From Rufibacter tibetensis (GTDB lineage Bacteria > Bacteroidota > Bacteroidia > Cytophagales > Hymenobacteraceae): a DNA stretch of 64,000 bases. This document shows positions 55,102 to 64,000 of the stretch, piece by piece (the first letter of the stretch is position 1; every line of letters starts with the position of its first letter). Location: contig NZ_CP012643.1 in the NCBI RefSeq assembly GCF_001310085.1, forward strand, positions 5,028,001 through 5,092,000, given 5' to 3'. The notes beneath the pieces are model-generated. The model saw only the letters and a program-made list of their open reading frames with translations, had not been told where the DNA came from and searched no databases. Both the position numbers and the translations under genes were made by a program.

Positions 55102-58100
55102 ATGCAAGCCAAAACTTTTTCTCCCCAAGCTAAACAACGTTGCCTCTTTACCCCAATTATTTTCCTTTTCTTCCTGCTTTTTACTTCCAGCGTGGGGGCC
55201 CAAACCCCAGGTTTGATTTTTCAACCAGCATCAGAACCAGGTAGAATTGTCCTGGACCCAAACCGTGACAATTATGTTTCTAAGTCCAGCACGGGCTATG
55301 TAGGAACTGCTGATATTGGAGCTGCTGCTAATGAAATTCCTTATCGGTTGCTACCTCAAATAGGGGCTGAGCCGCTGAACGACCTTGTAACAGGGTCTGG
55401 AGGTGGCCACACTGATTTGGCTGCAAACCCACTTTACATGGCTTTCAATGGTAGAGAAGTCCTGTTCAGAGTTAGATTAGGTGGTAATTCATCAGCATCT
55501 AAAGGATATAGTTTTTTGATTGACTCTGATGGCGTCTTCAACAAACAACGTCTAGCAAATGGAACCTTGGTAGACTATACTACTCCTTCCAAAGTTAAAA
55601 ACCTTGGTTTTGAGTATGAAGTAGTGCTAGCCTTAAACTTTGACGTGGTGGTATACCGCCACAGAGGAAGTGGAGACGACAATGACCCATTCACCAGTAA
55701 TGTGATATGGCGTGGAAGTACCAACGGAGGGTACAGCCAATTTCTTCAAAAAGCAATTGCCGCTTCAATGGAAGGTAGTAACGCTGACTACTTTTTTGAT
55801 TTCTACGTACCACTTTCTGCTTTCAGCGGAGATGGTGGTACCGGCATCAGCCCCAATACTCCGCTGCGAATTACCGGGTCTTCCGTTACTAGTGCGCAAA
55901 CCGGACTTGAAGGTACTATTTCAGATGTTGGAGGATTAGATGACCGGTTATACGGTAATGATAGATATGCGATCTGGAGACAATTGATTCCAGCTTTTCC
56001 TCCAACTTCATTGAATCAAATTCAATCCGGAGAGTTTTGCCAATCAGCAGCAGCTGCTGCCCCTTCTATTACTACTTCTCCTATCACTACTTCTACCACC
56101 ATAATCAACGGAAACTCTTCTGAGAATGAAGGAACTGTTTCGCTCTTTAGGAATGGAGTACAAATTGCTACCAATACAGTAGTAACTGTTTCTAATGGAA
56201 CATTCTCATTCCCCTTACCTAGCGGTACCACTTTAACTGCTGGCGATGTAATTACGGCAAGGGTAACAAGAGCAGCCAGTGGTAATTGTACTGCCTCTAC
56301 ATCTGTTTCCTCTAATTCAGTAACTGTAACAAACGTGGTGAAAGGCCAGTGCGCCACAGTTGCCCCATCAAATATCAGGACTGGTAGTGGCTCTAAAACC
56401 TTAACCATATTTCATCCTTCTAATGCATTAAATTCAACTACATTAAAAGTATACCGAGATGGAGATTTACTACCTGGTACAGTATCTACACCTGTAGCAG
56501 CCACTTTCAATGGAGTCAATGGTTTTGATTACACATTTACTACAAGTATAAATTCAACATGTTCTCAATTTAACTTTGGTTATGCTTGTTCTAATGCTGG
56601 AAGCTATGCGACCTTATCTGCCACTGCCACTCTAAATGGATGTGAATCTGCCAGATCTACACAAGTTTATTTGAACGGTAACACAGTAAGTACAACTTCA
56701 ACAACAAGTACTTCTGCTACACCTACTATTTCTAACACCTCCTTATGTTCTTCATCTAATGTATTATCAGGTACCTCAGAGGCAAATTCTTTAATTTATT
56801 TGTATATAGATAATGAGCCTGCATTAACCGGATCTGATGGGAGTATCATTGCGTCTGCAACTGCTAATGCTAGCGGTGCCTGGAGCTTTGGCCTGAATAA
56901 CTTTTTGATTGCTGCAGGCGAAGTTGTCACAGTCAAAGTTAAGGCACCTGCTACATCATCTCAAGAAGGTGGTACTCACAAGGGTCTTTCTCCTGCATCT
57001 AACGGCATCACTTTTGGATCGAACTGTACGACTTCCGCTCCTACAATAAGCTCAGTTACTCCATGTCCTTCTGTAACTACAATCTCGGGTACTTCACCTG
57101 AAGTAGATGGAACATTTGTTATAGTTTATAGGAGAAGAAGTGGAGTAACAGATTTAAGAGTCACTGAAGCTGGCACGGTTACTAGAGCAACTTCTACAGC
57201 TACTACCGGAAATTGGACAGCTCAGATTAGACCTGAAATTAAACTACAAGGAGGTGATGTTTTATATGCCATTGCCACAGCACCAGGGGGTAAGACGGCA
57301 AGCACCTTTCCAAGTCCAACACCAAACCCGTTACCTACTTCTGCTACCACAGTAAGATCAGCTGAAATCGCATCTTCTTATGGCTTAACTTTAACTGAAC
57401 CTATCAAAGAAAGAGCAACAATCATTACTGGTACCAGTTCTACCGATGGAATCGTAAACTTGTACATCGAAGGCCTGCGTATTGCAGGCACAGCTATTGT
57501 TTCCGGTGCTTCTGCTACAACACCCGTGTCCTGGTCAATTGCAATCTCACAGACAAACCAGCAAAACCTTTCTGCAAGCACATCTGTCACTGCATCCATT
57601 TCACCTACAGGAGATGTATGTGAAAGCCAGCAGACCGCAGCCGTTAAAGTAAGCTGTGTAGCACCTTCTACTACCCCAACGTTGGCAACTGCTGCTCAAA
57701 CTGTTTGCTATAATAATGCAGCAGTACTTACTGTTAACAATACAGAAAATGGTATAATTTACCAGGTTTATAATGGTGATGTCGCCAGCGGACCTTCAAT
57801 GGTAGGCAATGGCGGAACTATTACGATTTCTTCAGGAAACCTAACATCTGCAACTGTCTTAACGGTGAGAGCTTTCCAGGTAGGCGCTCCAGATTGTCAG
57901 GCTTCTTTAACCGGAAACACTTCAATCACAATTGCTCCAGTACCTACTGTTTATGCAGTCTCCCCTTCATCTTCCTCGGTTTGTAACGGGGCAGCTGCAT
58001 CTGTAACAGTAGCAAACTCAGAAGAAGGTGTATCTTACCAGATTCAGGTATTAATTTCAGCAACCGGAGCTTACTCCAATACTGGAAATGCAGGAGCTGG

Positions 58101-60441
58101 AACGGGGAAATCTCTTACTTTGTCCACGGGTACTCTTACATCAAGTGGCACCTTCAGAGTAGTAGGAGTACGTAATGGATGTACTACAGAGATGGGCAAC
58201 ACATTTGCAGTTATGGTTCCGTCTAATGCCTTGACCATAGTACCTTCAGTACAATCTGTATGTGCTGGAAGTACCGCTACTGTGACAATCCAGAATTCAG
58301 ACAACGGTGTTATCTATCAATTGCAAAGACTTGAAGGTTCCAACTATGTCAATACCGGACAATCAGTAACTAGTACAGGTGGCAACATCTCACTTACCAC
58401 CGCTGTTCTTTCTGTAACCGGAGCAAATACCTTTAGAGTATTGGCCAGTTCAGGTCAATGCACTCCATTTGCTTTAACGCAACAAATTACGGTAAATGTG
58501 TCATCAGGAACACCACTTACCTATAATGTTACACCAACTACACTTTCTATCTGTAGCGGACAGGCTGCTTCTTTAACTCTTTCTGGTTCACAATTGGGGA
58601 TACACTACCAAATCTACTCAGGTACAACTCCTATAGGTAACATAGTGGAAGGAACCGGCAATGCTATAACTCTATCCTCTGGTGCTATTACTTCGGGCGG
58701 AACTTTCACCGTCAGAGCTTCAAATAGCTGTGGAAACTCTGTTACTATGGGAAACACTACCGTTACAGTAAACCCTACCCCAACAGCTTTTGCCTTTACT
58801 CCAACTTCTCAGGCCGTCTGCAACAATGCTACAGCATCCGTTTCTTTGGCAGGTTCACAGCTTAATGTTAATTACCAAATTCAGGTATATAATCCTGGCA
58901 CAGGTACATATAACAACACAGGTGCAATTGTTGCTGGCACAGGGGGGGCCATCACGTTAATCACTGGTGCATTAACAAGCAGTGCCAACCTGAAAGTAGT
59001 AGCGACAAATTCCAATGGTTGTTCATTAGACATGAGCAACAGGGCTTTTGTGGCTGTTCCCTCCAACAATCTAACTGTATCTACAGTTACTCCAACAGTT
59101 TGTACCGGTAGCACTGGACAGGTAAGAGTAGTTGCTTCTGAAACGGAGGTATTCTACCAGCTTTATGTTGGCACTACAGCGGTAGGAACGGCTATGGAAG
59201 GAACGGGAGGGGACATCATTCTGGTTTCTAACGCCATCACTGCCAATACCACCTTTACAGTAAGAGCCACAGCTTCAAGCCCAGCAGGCTGTACTTTCCA
59301 GGTGGGTAGTTCGGTCACTGTGAATGTATCAGCGCCGGTTAACCAGACTACGACCCTCGCAACTACTTCTAGTATTTGTAGGGGTTCTAACGGCAGCATA
59401 ACGTTAGCTTCTTCCCAGCAAGGAGTAACCTACCAGATGTACAATGGAACAACTCCTACTGGTACTGGGGTAGCCGGAACAGGCGGGGCAATCACGTTAA
59501 CGTCAGACCCCTTAACTTCAAATGCTAGCCTACAAGTGTTTGCCATCAGTTCTGGTTGTTCCAATACAGCTATTGGCTCCAGTTATTCTATTACAGTTAA
59601 TTCACCTCCTACCCAATATTCTTTTGAAAGCACACAAAAAATTATTAGATCAGGAGATAATGTTTCCATTGAATTACCAATCACACAAAATGGAGTAGAA
59701 TACCAGATCTATAACGGAAGTACACCAACCGGCAACCGCGTAATGGAGACTGGCGGTGGTATTGTCTTGACATCAGGGCCAATTTCTTCATCAACCACTC
59801 TCACAGTACAAGCAATTGGCACCGGAGGCTGTGGTAATGTGACCATGAAAGGATTCACCTCCGTTAGCATTGATTCTGCTCCTCTCCCGGTTACCCTCAC
59901 CTCTTTCTCTGTTAAGGCTACTGCTAACAGCATCCAACTACGCTGGTCCACCGCCACAGAGAAAGACAACGACTTCTTCCAGGTAGAGCGTAGTATTGGC
60001 GGGAGAACCTTTACCAGCATTGGGCAGGTAAAAGGAAACGGAACTACTAATGTAGTGCAGACCTATACTTTCATAGATGCCTCTGCCCCTGAAGGAAATG
60101 TGTACTACCGCTTGAAGCAAGTAGACTTTGATGGTAAGTATGAATACACCAAAGTGGTTTCAGTGAAAAGCTTTGGAAACAAAGTACTTTCAAAAGTTTC
60201 TGTAACTCCTAACCCTTTTGCCCAACAGGTATCTATTTCCATCAGCAATGCAGAAGAAAATACGGTACAGGTAGAACTGTATGATATAAACCAGAAGTTG
60301 ATGTATGCTGAATCAGCAGAAGTTACTTCAGGCAAAGTGCTGTTAAAGAAAGATCTTTCCAGACTTTCCAATGGTGTTTACCTGCTGCGCCTGACAACTA
60401 AATCTTTGTCTGAAGTCATCAGAATAGTTAAAAAGGACTAA
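55102..60441 (+). CDS. large T9SS-exported surface protein with eight ~93-residue repeats
   Basis: A 1779-residue protein from ATG 55102 (TTG 55057 is also in frame). The signal (TPIIFLFFLLFTSSVGAQT) is followed by an N-terminal domain without clear family, then Cys-containing Ig-like modules (SAPTISSVTPCPSVTTISGT type). Eight tandem repeats run from about residue 860 to 1590, starting near 57690, 57970, 58254, 58543, 58809, 59091, 59370 and 59630. Each begins with [VI]CxGxxASVTVxNSExGVxY. Then comes a fibronectin-like segment (VKATANSIQLRWSTATEKDN) and a type A T9SS sorting domain (TPNPFAQQVSISISNAEE to the end). It is probably a cell-surface or released adhesin. A terminator follows. Confidence 0.92.
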   Translation: MQAKTFSPQAKQRCLFTPIIFLFFLLFTSSVGAQTPGLIFQPASEPGRIVLDPNRDNYVSKSSTGYVGTADIGAAANEIPYRLLPQIGAEPLNDLVTGSGGGHTDLAANPLYMAFNGREVLFRVRLGGNSSASKGYSFLIDSDGVFNKQRLANGTLVDYTTPSKVKNLGFEYEVVLALNFDVVVYRHRGSGDDNDPFTSNVIWRGSTNGGYSQFLQKAIAASMEGSNADYFFDFYVPLSAFSGDGGTGISPNTPLRITGSSVTSAQTGLEGTISDVGGLDDRLYGNDRYAIWRQLIPAFPPTSLNQIQSGEFCQSAAAAAPSITTSPITTSTTIINGNSSENEGTVSLFRNGVQIATNTVVTVSNGTFSFPLPSGTTLTAGDVITARVTRAASGNCTASTSVSSNSVTVTNVVKGQCATVAPSNIRTGSGSKTLTIFHPSNALNSTTLKVYRDGDLLPGTVSTPVAATFNGVNGFDYTFTTSINSTCSQFNFGYACSNAGSYATLSATATLNGCESARSTQVYLNGNTVSTTSTTSTSATPTISNTSLCSSSNVLSGTSEANSLIYLYIDNEPALTGSDGSIIASATANASGAWSFGLNNFLIAAGEVVTVKVKAPATSSQEGGTHKGLSPASNGITFGSNCTTSAPTISSVTPCPSVTTISGTSPEVDGTFVIVYRRRSGVTDLRVTEAGTVTRATSTATTGNWTAQIRPEIKLQGGDVLYAIATAPGGKTASTFPSPTPNPLPTSATTVRSAEIASSYGLTLTEPIKERATIITGTSSTDGIVNLYIEGLRIAGTAIVSGASATTPVSWSIAISQTNQQNLSASTSVTASISPTGDVCESQQTAAVKVSCVAPSTTPTLATAAQTVCYNNAAVLTVNNTENGIIYQVYNGDVASGPSMVGNGGTITISSGNLTSATVLTVRAFQVGAPDCQASLTGNTSITIAPVPTVYAVSPSSSSVCNGAAASVTVANSEEGVSYQIQVLISATGAYSNTGNAGAGTGKSLTLSTGTLTSSGTFRVVGVRNGCTTEMGNTFAVMVPSNALTIVPSVQSVCAGSTATVTIQNSDNGVIYQLQRLEGSNYVNTGQSVTSTGGNISLTTAVLSVTGANTFRVLASSGQCTPFALTQQITVNVSSGTPLTYNVTPTTLSICSGQAASLTLSGSQLGIHYQIYSGTTPIGNIVEGTGNAITLSSGAITSGGTFTVRASNSCGNSVTMGNTTVTVNPTPTAFAFTPTSQAVCNNATASVSLAGSQLNVNYQIQVYNPGTGTYNNTGAIVAGTGGAITLITGALTSSANLKVVATNSNGCSLDMSNRAFVAVPSNNLTVSTVTPTVCTGSTGQVRVVASETEVFYQLYVGTTAVGTAMEGTGGDIILVSNAITANTTFTVRATASSPAGCTFQVGSSVTVNVSAPVNQTTTLATTSSICRGSNGSITLASSQQGVTYQMYNGTTPTGTGVAGTGGAITLTSDPLTSNASLQVFAISSGCSNTAIGSSYSITVNSPPTQYSFESTQKIIRSGDNVSIELPITQNGVEYQIYNGSTPTGNRVMETGGGIVLTSGPISSSTTLTVQAIGTGGCGNVTMKGFTSVSIDSAPLPVTLTSFSVKATANSIQLRWSTATEKDNDFFQVERSIGGRTFTSIGQVKGNGTTNVVQTYTFIDASAPEGNVYYRLKQVDFDGKYEYTKVVSVKSFGNKVLSKVSVTPNPFAQQVSISISNAEENTVQVELYDINQKLMYAESAEVTSGKVLLKKDLSRLSNGVYLLRLTTKSLSEVIRIVKKD

Positions 60442-60463
60442 CAGGATAAGTTCTTCTGAAAAA

Positions 60464-60506
60464 CCCCACTACTTGCTTTGTAAAAAAATGCAGGTGGTGG
60501 GGTTTT
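60464..60506 (+). terminator. rho-independent terminator of the T9SS cargo gene
   Basis: Stem CCCCACTACTTGC (60464-60476) with GCAGGTGGTGGGG (60490-60502) closed with two G-T pairs, then TTTTCATTT. It starts 22 bp past the stop. Confidence 0.8.
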
Positions 60507-60560
60507 CATTTATTATTCCCCGTTTCATTTAGTAAATTCGCAGGTTTTATTTTATTTTAT

Positions 60561-61895
60561 ATGAAAATCATGAAATTTGGGGGCACCTCCGTTGGTTCTG
60601 CGGAACGCATGGGTGCCGTCTCACAACTGCTCCCTACACAGGAACCAGTGATTGTGGTGCTTTCAGCTATGTCTGGCACAACTAATCATCTGGTGCAGAT
60701 TGGGCAGCAACTGGCACAGGGCAATGTAGCCCAGGCCGAATCTCTCACAAACCAACTGGAGCAACACTATAAACAGGTTGTTACCGACTTATATAAACAG
60801 GAAGCTTCTAAGGACAAGGGGAATCAGGTGGTACAAACCGTATTCGCTGACATACGCGCCTGCTTTGAACGTACCTTCTCTCCAGCATCAGAAAAAATCA
60901 TTTTAGCACAGGGCGAATTACTTTCTACCCAGCTCTTCCAGATTTTCCAGCATGAGAATGGCATTCCTTCAGTGTTGCTTCCAGCGTTAGAGTTCATGAA
61001 GATCACGCCAGATGAGGAACCTGACCAGGTGTTCATTAGGGAGAACCTGAGAAAGCAACTGGAGAAGTACCCAGATGCTCAGTTGTTCATTACCCAAGGC
61101 TACATCTGCCGCAACGCGAAAAACGAGATTGATAACCTGAAACGTGGGGGAAGTGACTACACTGCTTCTATTGTTGGGGCCGCGGTAAAGGCTTCTGAAA
61201 TCCAGATCTGGACCGATATTGACGGAATGCACAACAACGATCCGCGCATCGTGAAGAACACCTACCCTATTGCGGAGCTGTCTTTTGACGAGGCGGCAGA
61301 GTTGGCGTATTTCGGGGCGAAAATTCTGCACCCGTCCAGTATTTTACCTGCTCAGCAGCACAACATTCCAGTGCGCTTGCTGAACACCATGCAACCTGAA
61401 GCACAGGGTACTACTATCTCTTCTAAGAGAACCGGAAACAAAATCAAAGCGGTCGCAGCCAAAGACGGCATCATTGCCATCAAGATCAAGTCAAGCCGTA
61501 TGTTGCTGGCCTACGGTTTTCTGCGCAGCGTTTTTGAGGTGTTTGAGCGATTCAAAACCCCAATTGACATGATCACCACGTCTGAGGTGGCGGTGTCTTT
61601 GACCATAGACAACGGAACGTACCTGCCAGAAATCACTGAGGCCCTGCAGCGCTTTGGTACGGTAGAGATTGACTCTGACCTGACCATTGTGTGTGTGGTA
61701 GGCGACTTCATGGAAGACCGTCCGGGTGCGGCTTTGAAGGTAGTGCAGTCTTTGCGTCACATCCCGTTGCGCATGATTTCTTACGGCGGAAGCAAAAACA
61801 ACATCAGCTTCCTGGTGAACACCAGCTATAAAGAAGATGCCTTAATATCCATCAATGAAGGTGTTTTCCAGGAAAAGGAGGAAACCAATGCTTAA
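60561..61895 (+). CDS. lysC: aspartate kinase
   Basis: A 444-residue aspartokinase: MKIMKFGGTSVGSAERM (kinase signature), GELLSTQLFQI, TQGYICRNAKNEIDNLKRGG, GAAVKASEIQIWTDIDGMHN and HPSSILPAQQHNIPVRL. The C-terminus has two ACT domains (KIKAVAAKDGIIAIKIKSSR, DLTIVCVVGDFMEDRPG), so feedback by lysine or threonine is likely. No homoserine dehydrogenase is fused. It phosphorylates aspartate, the first step to lysine, threonine and methionine. lysA starts inside its last codons. Confidence 0.95.
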   Translation: MKIMKFGGTSVGSAERMGAVSQLLPTQEPVIVVLSAMSGTTNHLVQIGQQLAQGNVAQAESLTNQLEQHYKQVVTDLYKQEASKDKGNQVVQTVFADIRACFERTFSPASEKIILAQGELLSTQLFQIFQHENGIPSVLLPALEFMKITPDEEPDQVFIRENLRKQLEKYPDAQLFITQGYICRNAKNEIDNLKRGGSDYTASIVGAAVKASEIQIWTDIDGMHNNDPRIVKNTYPIAELSFDEAAELAYFGAKILHPSSILPAQQHNIPVRLLNTMQPEAQGTTISSKRTGNKIKAVAAKDGIIAIKIKSSRMLLAYGFLRSVFEVFERFKTPIDMITTSEVAVSLTIDNGTYLPEITEALQRFGTVEIDSDLTIVCVVGDFMEDRPGAALKVVQSLRHIPLRMISYGGSKNNISFLVNTSYKEDALISINEGVFQEKEETNA

Positions 61896-63033
61896 AGAAC
61901 ACCTTCACACGTTCTCTCAGCAACCGACTCCTTTTTACGTGTATGACCTGCCTCTCCTTCGTCAGACGTTAGACGTGGCGAAAGCTGAAGCGGCTAAGTA
62001 CGACTTTCACATTCACTATGCCCTGAAGGCAAATGCCAACGCTCCTATTTTGGCCGAAGTGCTGGAAAGAGGCTTTGGGGCAGACTGCGTGAGCGGGAAC
62101 GAAGTGCGCAGAGCGCTGGAAGCAGGTTTCGCCCCAGACCAGATTGTTTTTGCAGGTGTGGGTAAGTCTGATGCCGAAATCAACTTTGCATTGGATTCTA
62201 ACATCTTTTGCTTCAACTCTGAGTCTGTACAGGAGCTGGAGGTCATTCAGGAGCTGGCAGCAGCCAAAGGGAAAACCGCTCAGGTGGCGCTGCGAATTAA
62301 TCCGAACGTGGATGCTTACACGCACAAGCACATTACGACTGGGCTGGAGGAAAACAAATTTGGGATTAACGTCTGGGAGTTGGAAGAGCTGGTACCTAGA
62401 TTTTCTCAGTGGCCAAATTTGAAACTCATTGGCTTACACTTCCACATTGGATCTCAGATAACCGACCTTAGGGCGTTTGAAAACCTATGTGTAAGAGTGA
62501 ATGAGTTGCAACAATGGTTTGAAGAAAAAGGCTTGGTGTTCCCACACCTGAATGTAGGTGGCGGACTTGGCGTAGACTACCGTACACCGGAGGAAAACCC
62601 CATTGCAGACTTTGCGGCGTATTTCGCCATTTTCAACAAACTGCTGGAAAAACGTCCGGGCCAGGTAATTCACTTTGAATTAGGTAGGGCGTTGGTTGCA
62701 CCAAGCGGAAACCTTGTTTCAAAGGTACTTTACCTAAAACACGGCCAAAAGACAAACTTCGTGATTTTGGATGCAGGTATGACGGAACTGATGCGCCCGG
62801 CTCTTTACCAGGCTTACCATAAAATTGAGAACCTCACCAGCGAGTTGCCGCCTATGACCTATGACATTGTAGGCCCCATTTGCGAATCAACTGACTGTTT
62901 CTCTAAAGCCACTGAACTGCCAGAAACAAAACGCGGTGATCTGGTTGCCATCAGAACAGCCGGAGCCTATGGTGAAGTGATGGTCTCTGAATACAACCTT
63001 CGGGACAGAGTTCAGGCTATTTACTTAACCTAG
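61888..63033 (+). CDS. lysA: diaminopimelate decarboxylase
   Basis: A 381-residue PLP enzyme from ATG 61888, eight bases inside lysC (ATGCTTAA), with a strong ribosome-binding site AAAAGGAGG just upstream; the ATG at 61855 is less likely. The PLP lysine is Lys47 (IHYALKANANAPIL). It has GADCVSGNEV, HFHIGSQITD, NVGGGLGVDY, ELGRALVAPSG, ICESTDCF and AGAYGEVM. It makes lysine from meso-diaminopimelate. Coupled to lysC, it forms a short lysine operon. Confidence 0.95.
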   Translation: MLKEHLHTFSQQPTPFYVYDLPLLRQTLDVAKAEAAKYDFHIHYALKANANAPILAEVLERGFGADCVSGNEVRRALEAGFAPDQIVFAGVGKSDAEINFALDSNIFCFNSESVQELEVIQELAAAKGKTAQVALRINPNVDAYTHKHITTGLEENKFGINVWELEELVPRFSQWPNLKLIGLHFHIGSQITDLRAFENLCVRVNELQQWFEEKGLVFPHLNVGGGLGVDYRTPEENPIADFAAYFAIFNKLLEKRPGQVIHFELGRALVAPSGNLVSKVLYLKHGQKTNFVILDAGMTELMRPALYQAYHKIENLTSELPPMTYDIVGPICESTDCFSKATELPETKRGDLVAIRTAGAYGEVMVSEYNLRDRVQAIYLT

Positions 63034-63067
63034 TTTCCTGCAGCGCGAGGACTGACTTTTATTTTTA

Positions 63068-63126
63068 GAGCCTCCTGTTTAGGAGCAGTTTTAGTAAAAC
63101 TGCTCCTAAACAGGAGGCTCTTTTTT
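63068..63126 (+). terminator. strong rho-independent terminator of lysC-lysA
   Basis: Perfect 25-bp arms (GAGCCTCCTGTTTAGGAGCA... at 63068-63092 and complement at 63096-63120) with a 3-nt loop, followed by TTTTTT. It starts 35 bp after the lysA stop. Confidence 0.92.
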
Positions 63127-63403
63127 GATCAGGTGGAATTGGCCTATTTGGCGATACCACTCTAATTCCGATTATCTAAGCTAGTCTATTTGTCAAGTAC
63201 AATTGGTCATTAAAACCGCTCTATAGATAAAGAGCTAAAAAACAGAGTACATCTTCAATTCTGAAAATGGCCTTAAAACGAAAACACCCGCCATTATTGC
63301 CGGGTGCCTGCGAGGGTAAAACGAACTAAATAAAACAAGCTACTTTCTATGGGGAGCTCACCCCTTTATATCTGGCAGAGTAAACTTCTATTCAACTTTG
63401 AGA
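63127..63403. other. convergent gap between lysA and hom
   Basis: It holds the minus-strand terminator and a copy of the recurrent 17-bp motif (63263-63279). No gene was seen. Confidence 0.45.
63285..63306 (-). terminator. terminator of the homoserine dehydrogenase gene
   Basis: On the minus strand CACCCG (63301-63306) pairs with CGGGTG (63285-63290), followed by TTTTCGTTTT. It lies about 98 bp past the stop at 63404. Confidence 0.6.
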
Positions 63404-64000
63404 TTAAGATACCTGCACTCTTTCTTTGGATCGCTTCACATGAGCTCCTACAAAGTCAGAAGACAAAGCCATGATGTACGCTCCAGCTTTTCTGATTTGC
63501 TCCTGCTCTCTTATCAGATTACCCAAGGAAACGGTACCAATCACGCTGAAAGAATCATTTTCCCGCTGAACATTTTGGAGGTTCGTTAATCCTAAAGACA
63601 CAATCAGGTCTGGCTCGCTGCTGCGGAGGTAAACCTCAAACTCAAAATCAAGGGCAAGTGCTGGCGCGTTGGTAGTTTTGTGTAACTTTTTGTATCCGTA
63701 AGAATACCCGCTGTTGATAGAAACTATATCTGACAACACGGCGGCTCCGGTGGGGTGACCACCTGCACCACGTCCTTTGAACAGCTGAGCACCTGAGTAG
63801 GCGCCTTGCACCACTACTCCGTTGAACTCCTGCTCTACCACAAATAAATCATCTGAGGCATCAACCAGACTTGGCAACACTACCGGTACAAGTTCGCCGT
63901 CTGAGGTTAGATGCGCAGAGGCTACCATCTTTATAACAGAGCCGTTCTTTTTGGCAAAGTCACAATCTTCGCCCGATAAATAATCAATACCAAAGAATGC
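63404..64000 (-). CDS. hom: homoserine dehydrogenase, C-terminal part
   Basis: The frame runs in from the right edge (GIDYLSGEDCDFAKKNGSVI, then KMVASAHLTSDGELV) and ends at TAA 63404-63406, so about 198 residues are visible. LFKGRGAGGHPTGAAVLSDI is the conserved homoserine dehydrogenase motif near the C-terminal side of the catalytic domain. The rest is its substrate/ACT-like end. The enzyme reduces aspartate semialdehyde to homoserine. It converges on lysC-lysA, so the aspartate pathway is grouped here. The N-terminal NAD-binding part is outside the window. Confidence 0.9.
   Translation of the reverse strand, partial: AFFGIDYLSGEDCDFAKKNGSVIKMVASAHLTSDGELVPVVLPSLVDASDDLFVVEQEFNGVVVQGAYSGAQLFKGRGAGGHPTGAAVLSDIVSINSGYSYGYKKLHKTTNAPALALDFEFEVYLRSSEPDLIVSLGLTNLQNVQRENDSFSVIGTVSLGNLIREQEQIRKAGAYIMALSSDFVGAHVKRSKERVQVS

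Noticed and set aside
57690-59880. Regular repeats at about 280-bp spacing, considered as CRISPR or DNA-level repeats
   Set aside because: The units are protein-coding, diverged at DNA level and in one continuous frame.
60510-60560. TAAATTCG before lysC as a promoter -7 box
   Set aside because: No partner TTTG box at an acceptable distance.

Overview
The window looks like chromosomal DNA from a bacterium of the Bacteroidota, most likely Cytophagales/Hymenobacteraceae (Rufibacter or Pontibacter-like; inferred from gene content, no search was possible). The clues are a protein with a type IX secretion (T9SS) C-terminal signal, many lipoproteins, DUF2911 and DUF6122 proteins, Bat-type VWA/TPR proteins, a Bacteroidota-style bioBFDA operon and a complete ebo gene set.

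Layout. 1-4825 (minus): end of an exopolysaccharide locus (Wza-like exporter, Wzc-like chain-length/ATPase protein, GT4 glycosyltransferase, start of a flippase). 5558-12366: an acid phosphatase of the PAP2 fold, a GH32 fructan hydrolase broken by one in-frame amber codon, a secreted alkaline-phosphatase-superfamily protein, a secreted CotH-like protein and a metallo-beta-lactamase-fold lipoprotein. 12823-19379: an M15-like peptidase, a GH9-type glycoside hydrolase and a sorbosone-dehydrogenase-like propeller protein, with gaps holding a histidine-kinase remnant and a 34-bp-arm inverted repeat.

20516-29539: an isochorismatase/PRC-barrel fusion followed by eboA-B-C, a roughly 200-bp inverted-repeat element, eboD-E-F and a GAF protein. 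The ebo genes are linked in other organisms to handling or export of a metabolite (scytonemin monomer in cyanobacteria, nematode repellence in Pseudomonas, a plastid operon in eustigmatophyte algae); the substrate here is unknown. 29943-32882 (minus): a small redox operon (OsmC-hydrolase fusion, DUF427, flavin disulfide reductase).

33210-42987 is an accessory island: strikingly G+C-rich genes separated by AT-rich gaps, decayed genes, a truncated serine recombinase, a duplicated gene fragment, and metal/stress functions (MscS channel, HMA-like protein, frameshifted four-helix Cys-rich copper protein, DUF305 protein). It ends downstream of the 3' end of a tRNA-Arg gene, first in a tRNA-Arg/Pro/Ser cluster (43547-43954), as integrated elements often do.

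44241-64000 is ordinary chromosome: BatB/BatC-like genes, a thiolase, a MORN/YwqK-like repeat protein, a bioB-F-D-A operon with a trailing ketosynthase, a 1779-residue T9SS cargo with eight ~93-residue repeats, lysC-lysA, and the end of a convergent homoserine dehydrogenase gene.

Best candidates for a second look are the ebo cluster with its associated fusion protein and inserted element, the interrupted GH32 gene, the decaying metal island, and a dispersed 17-bp intergenic motif.
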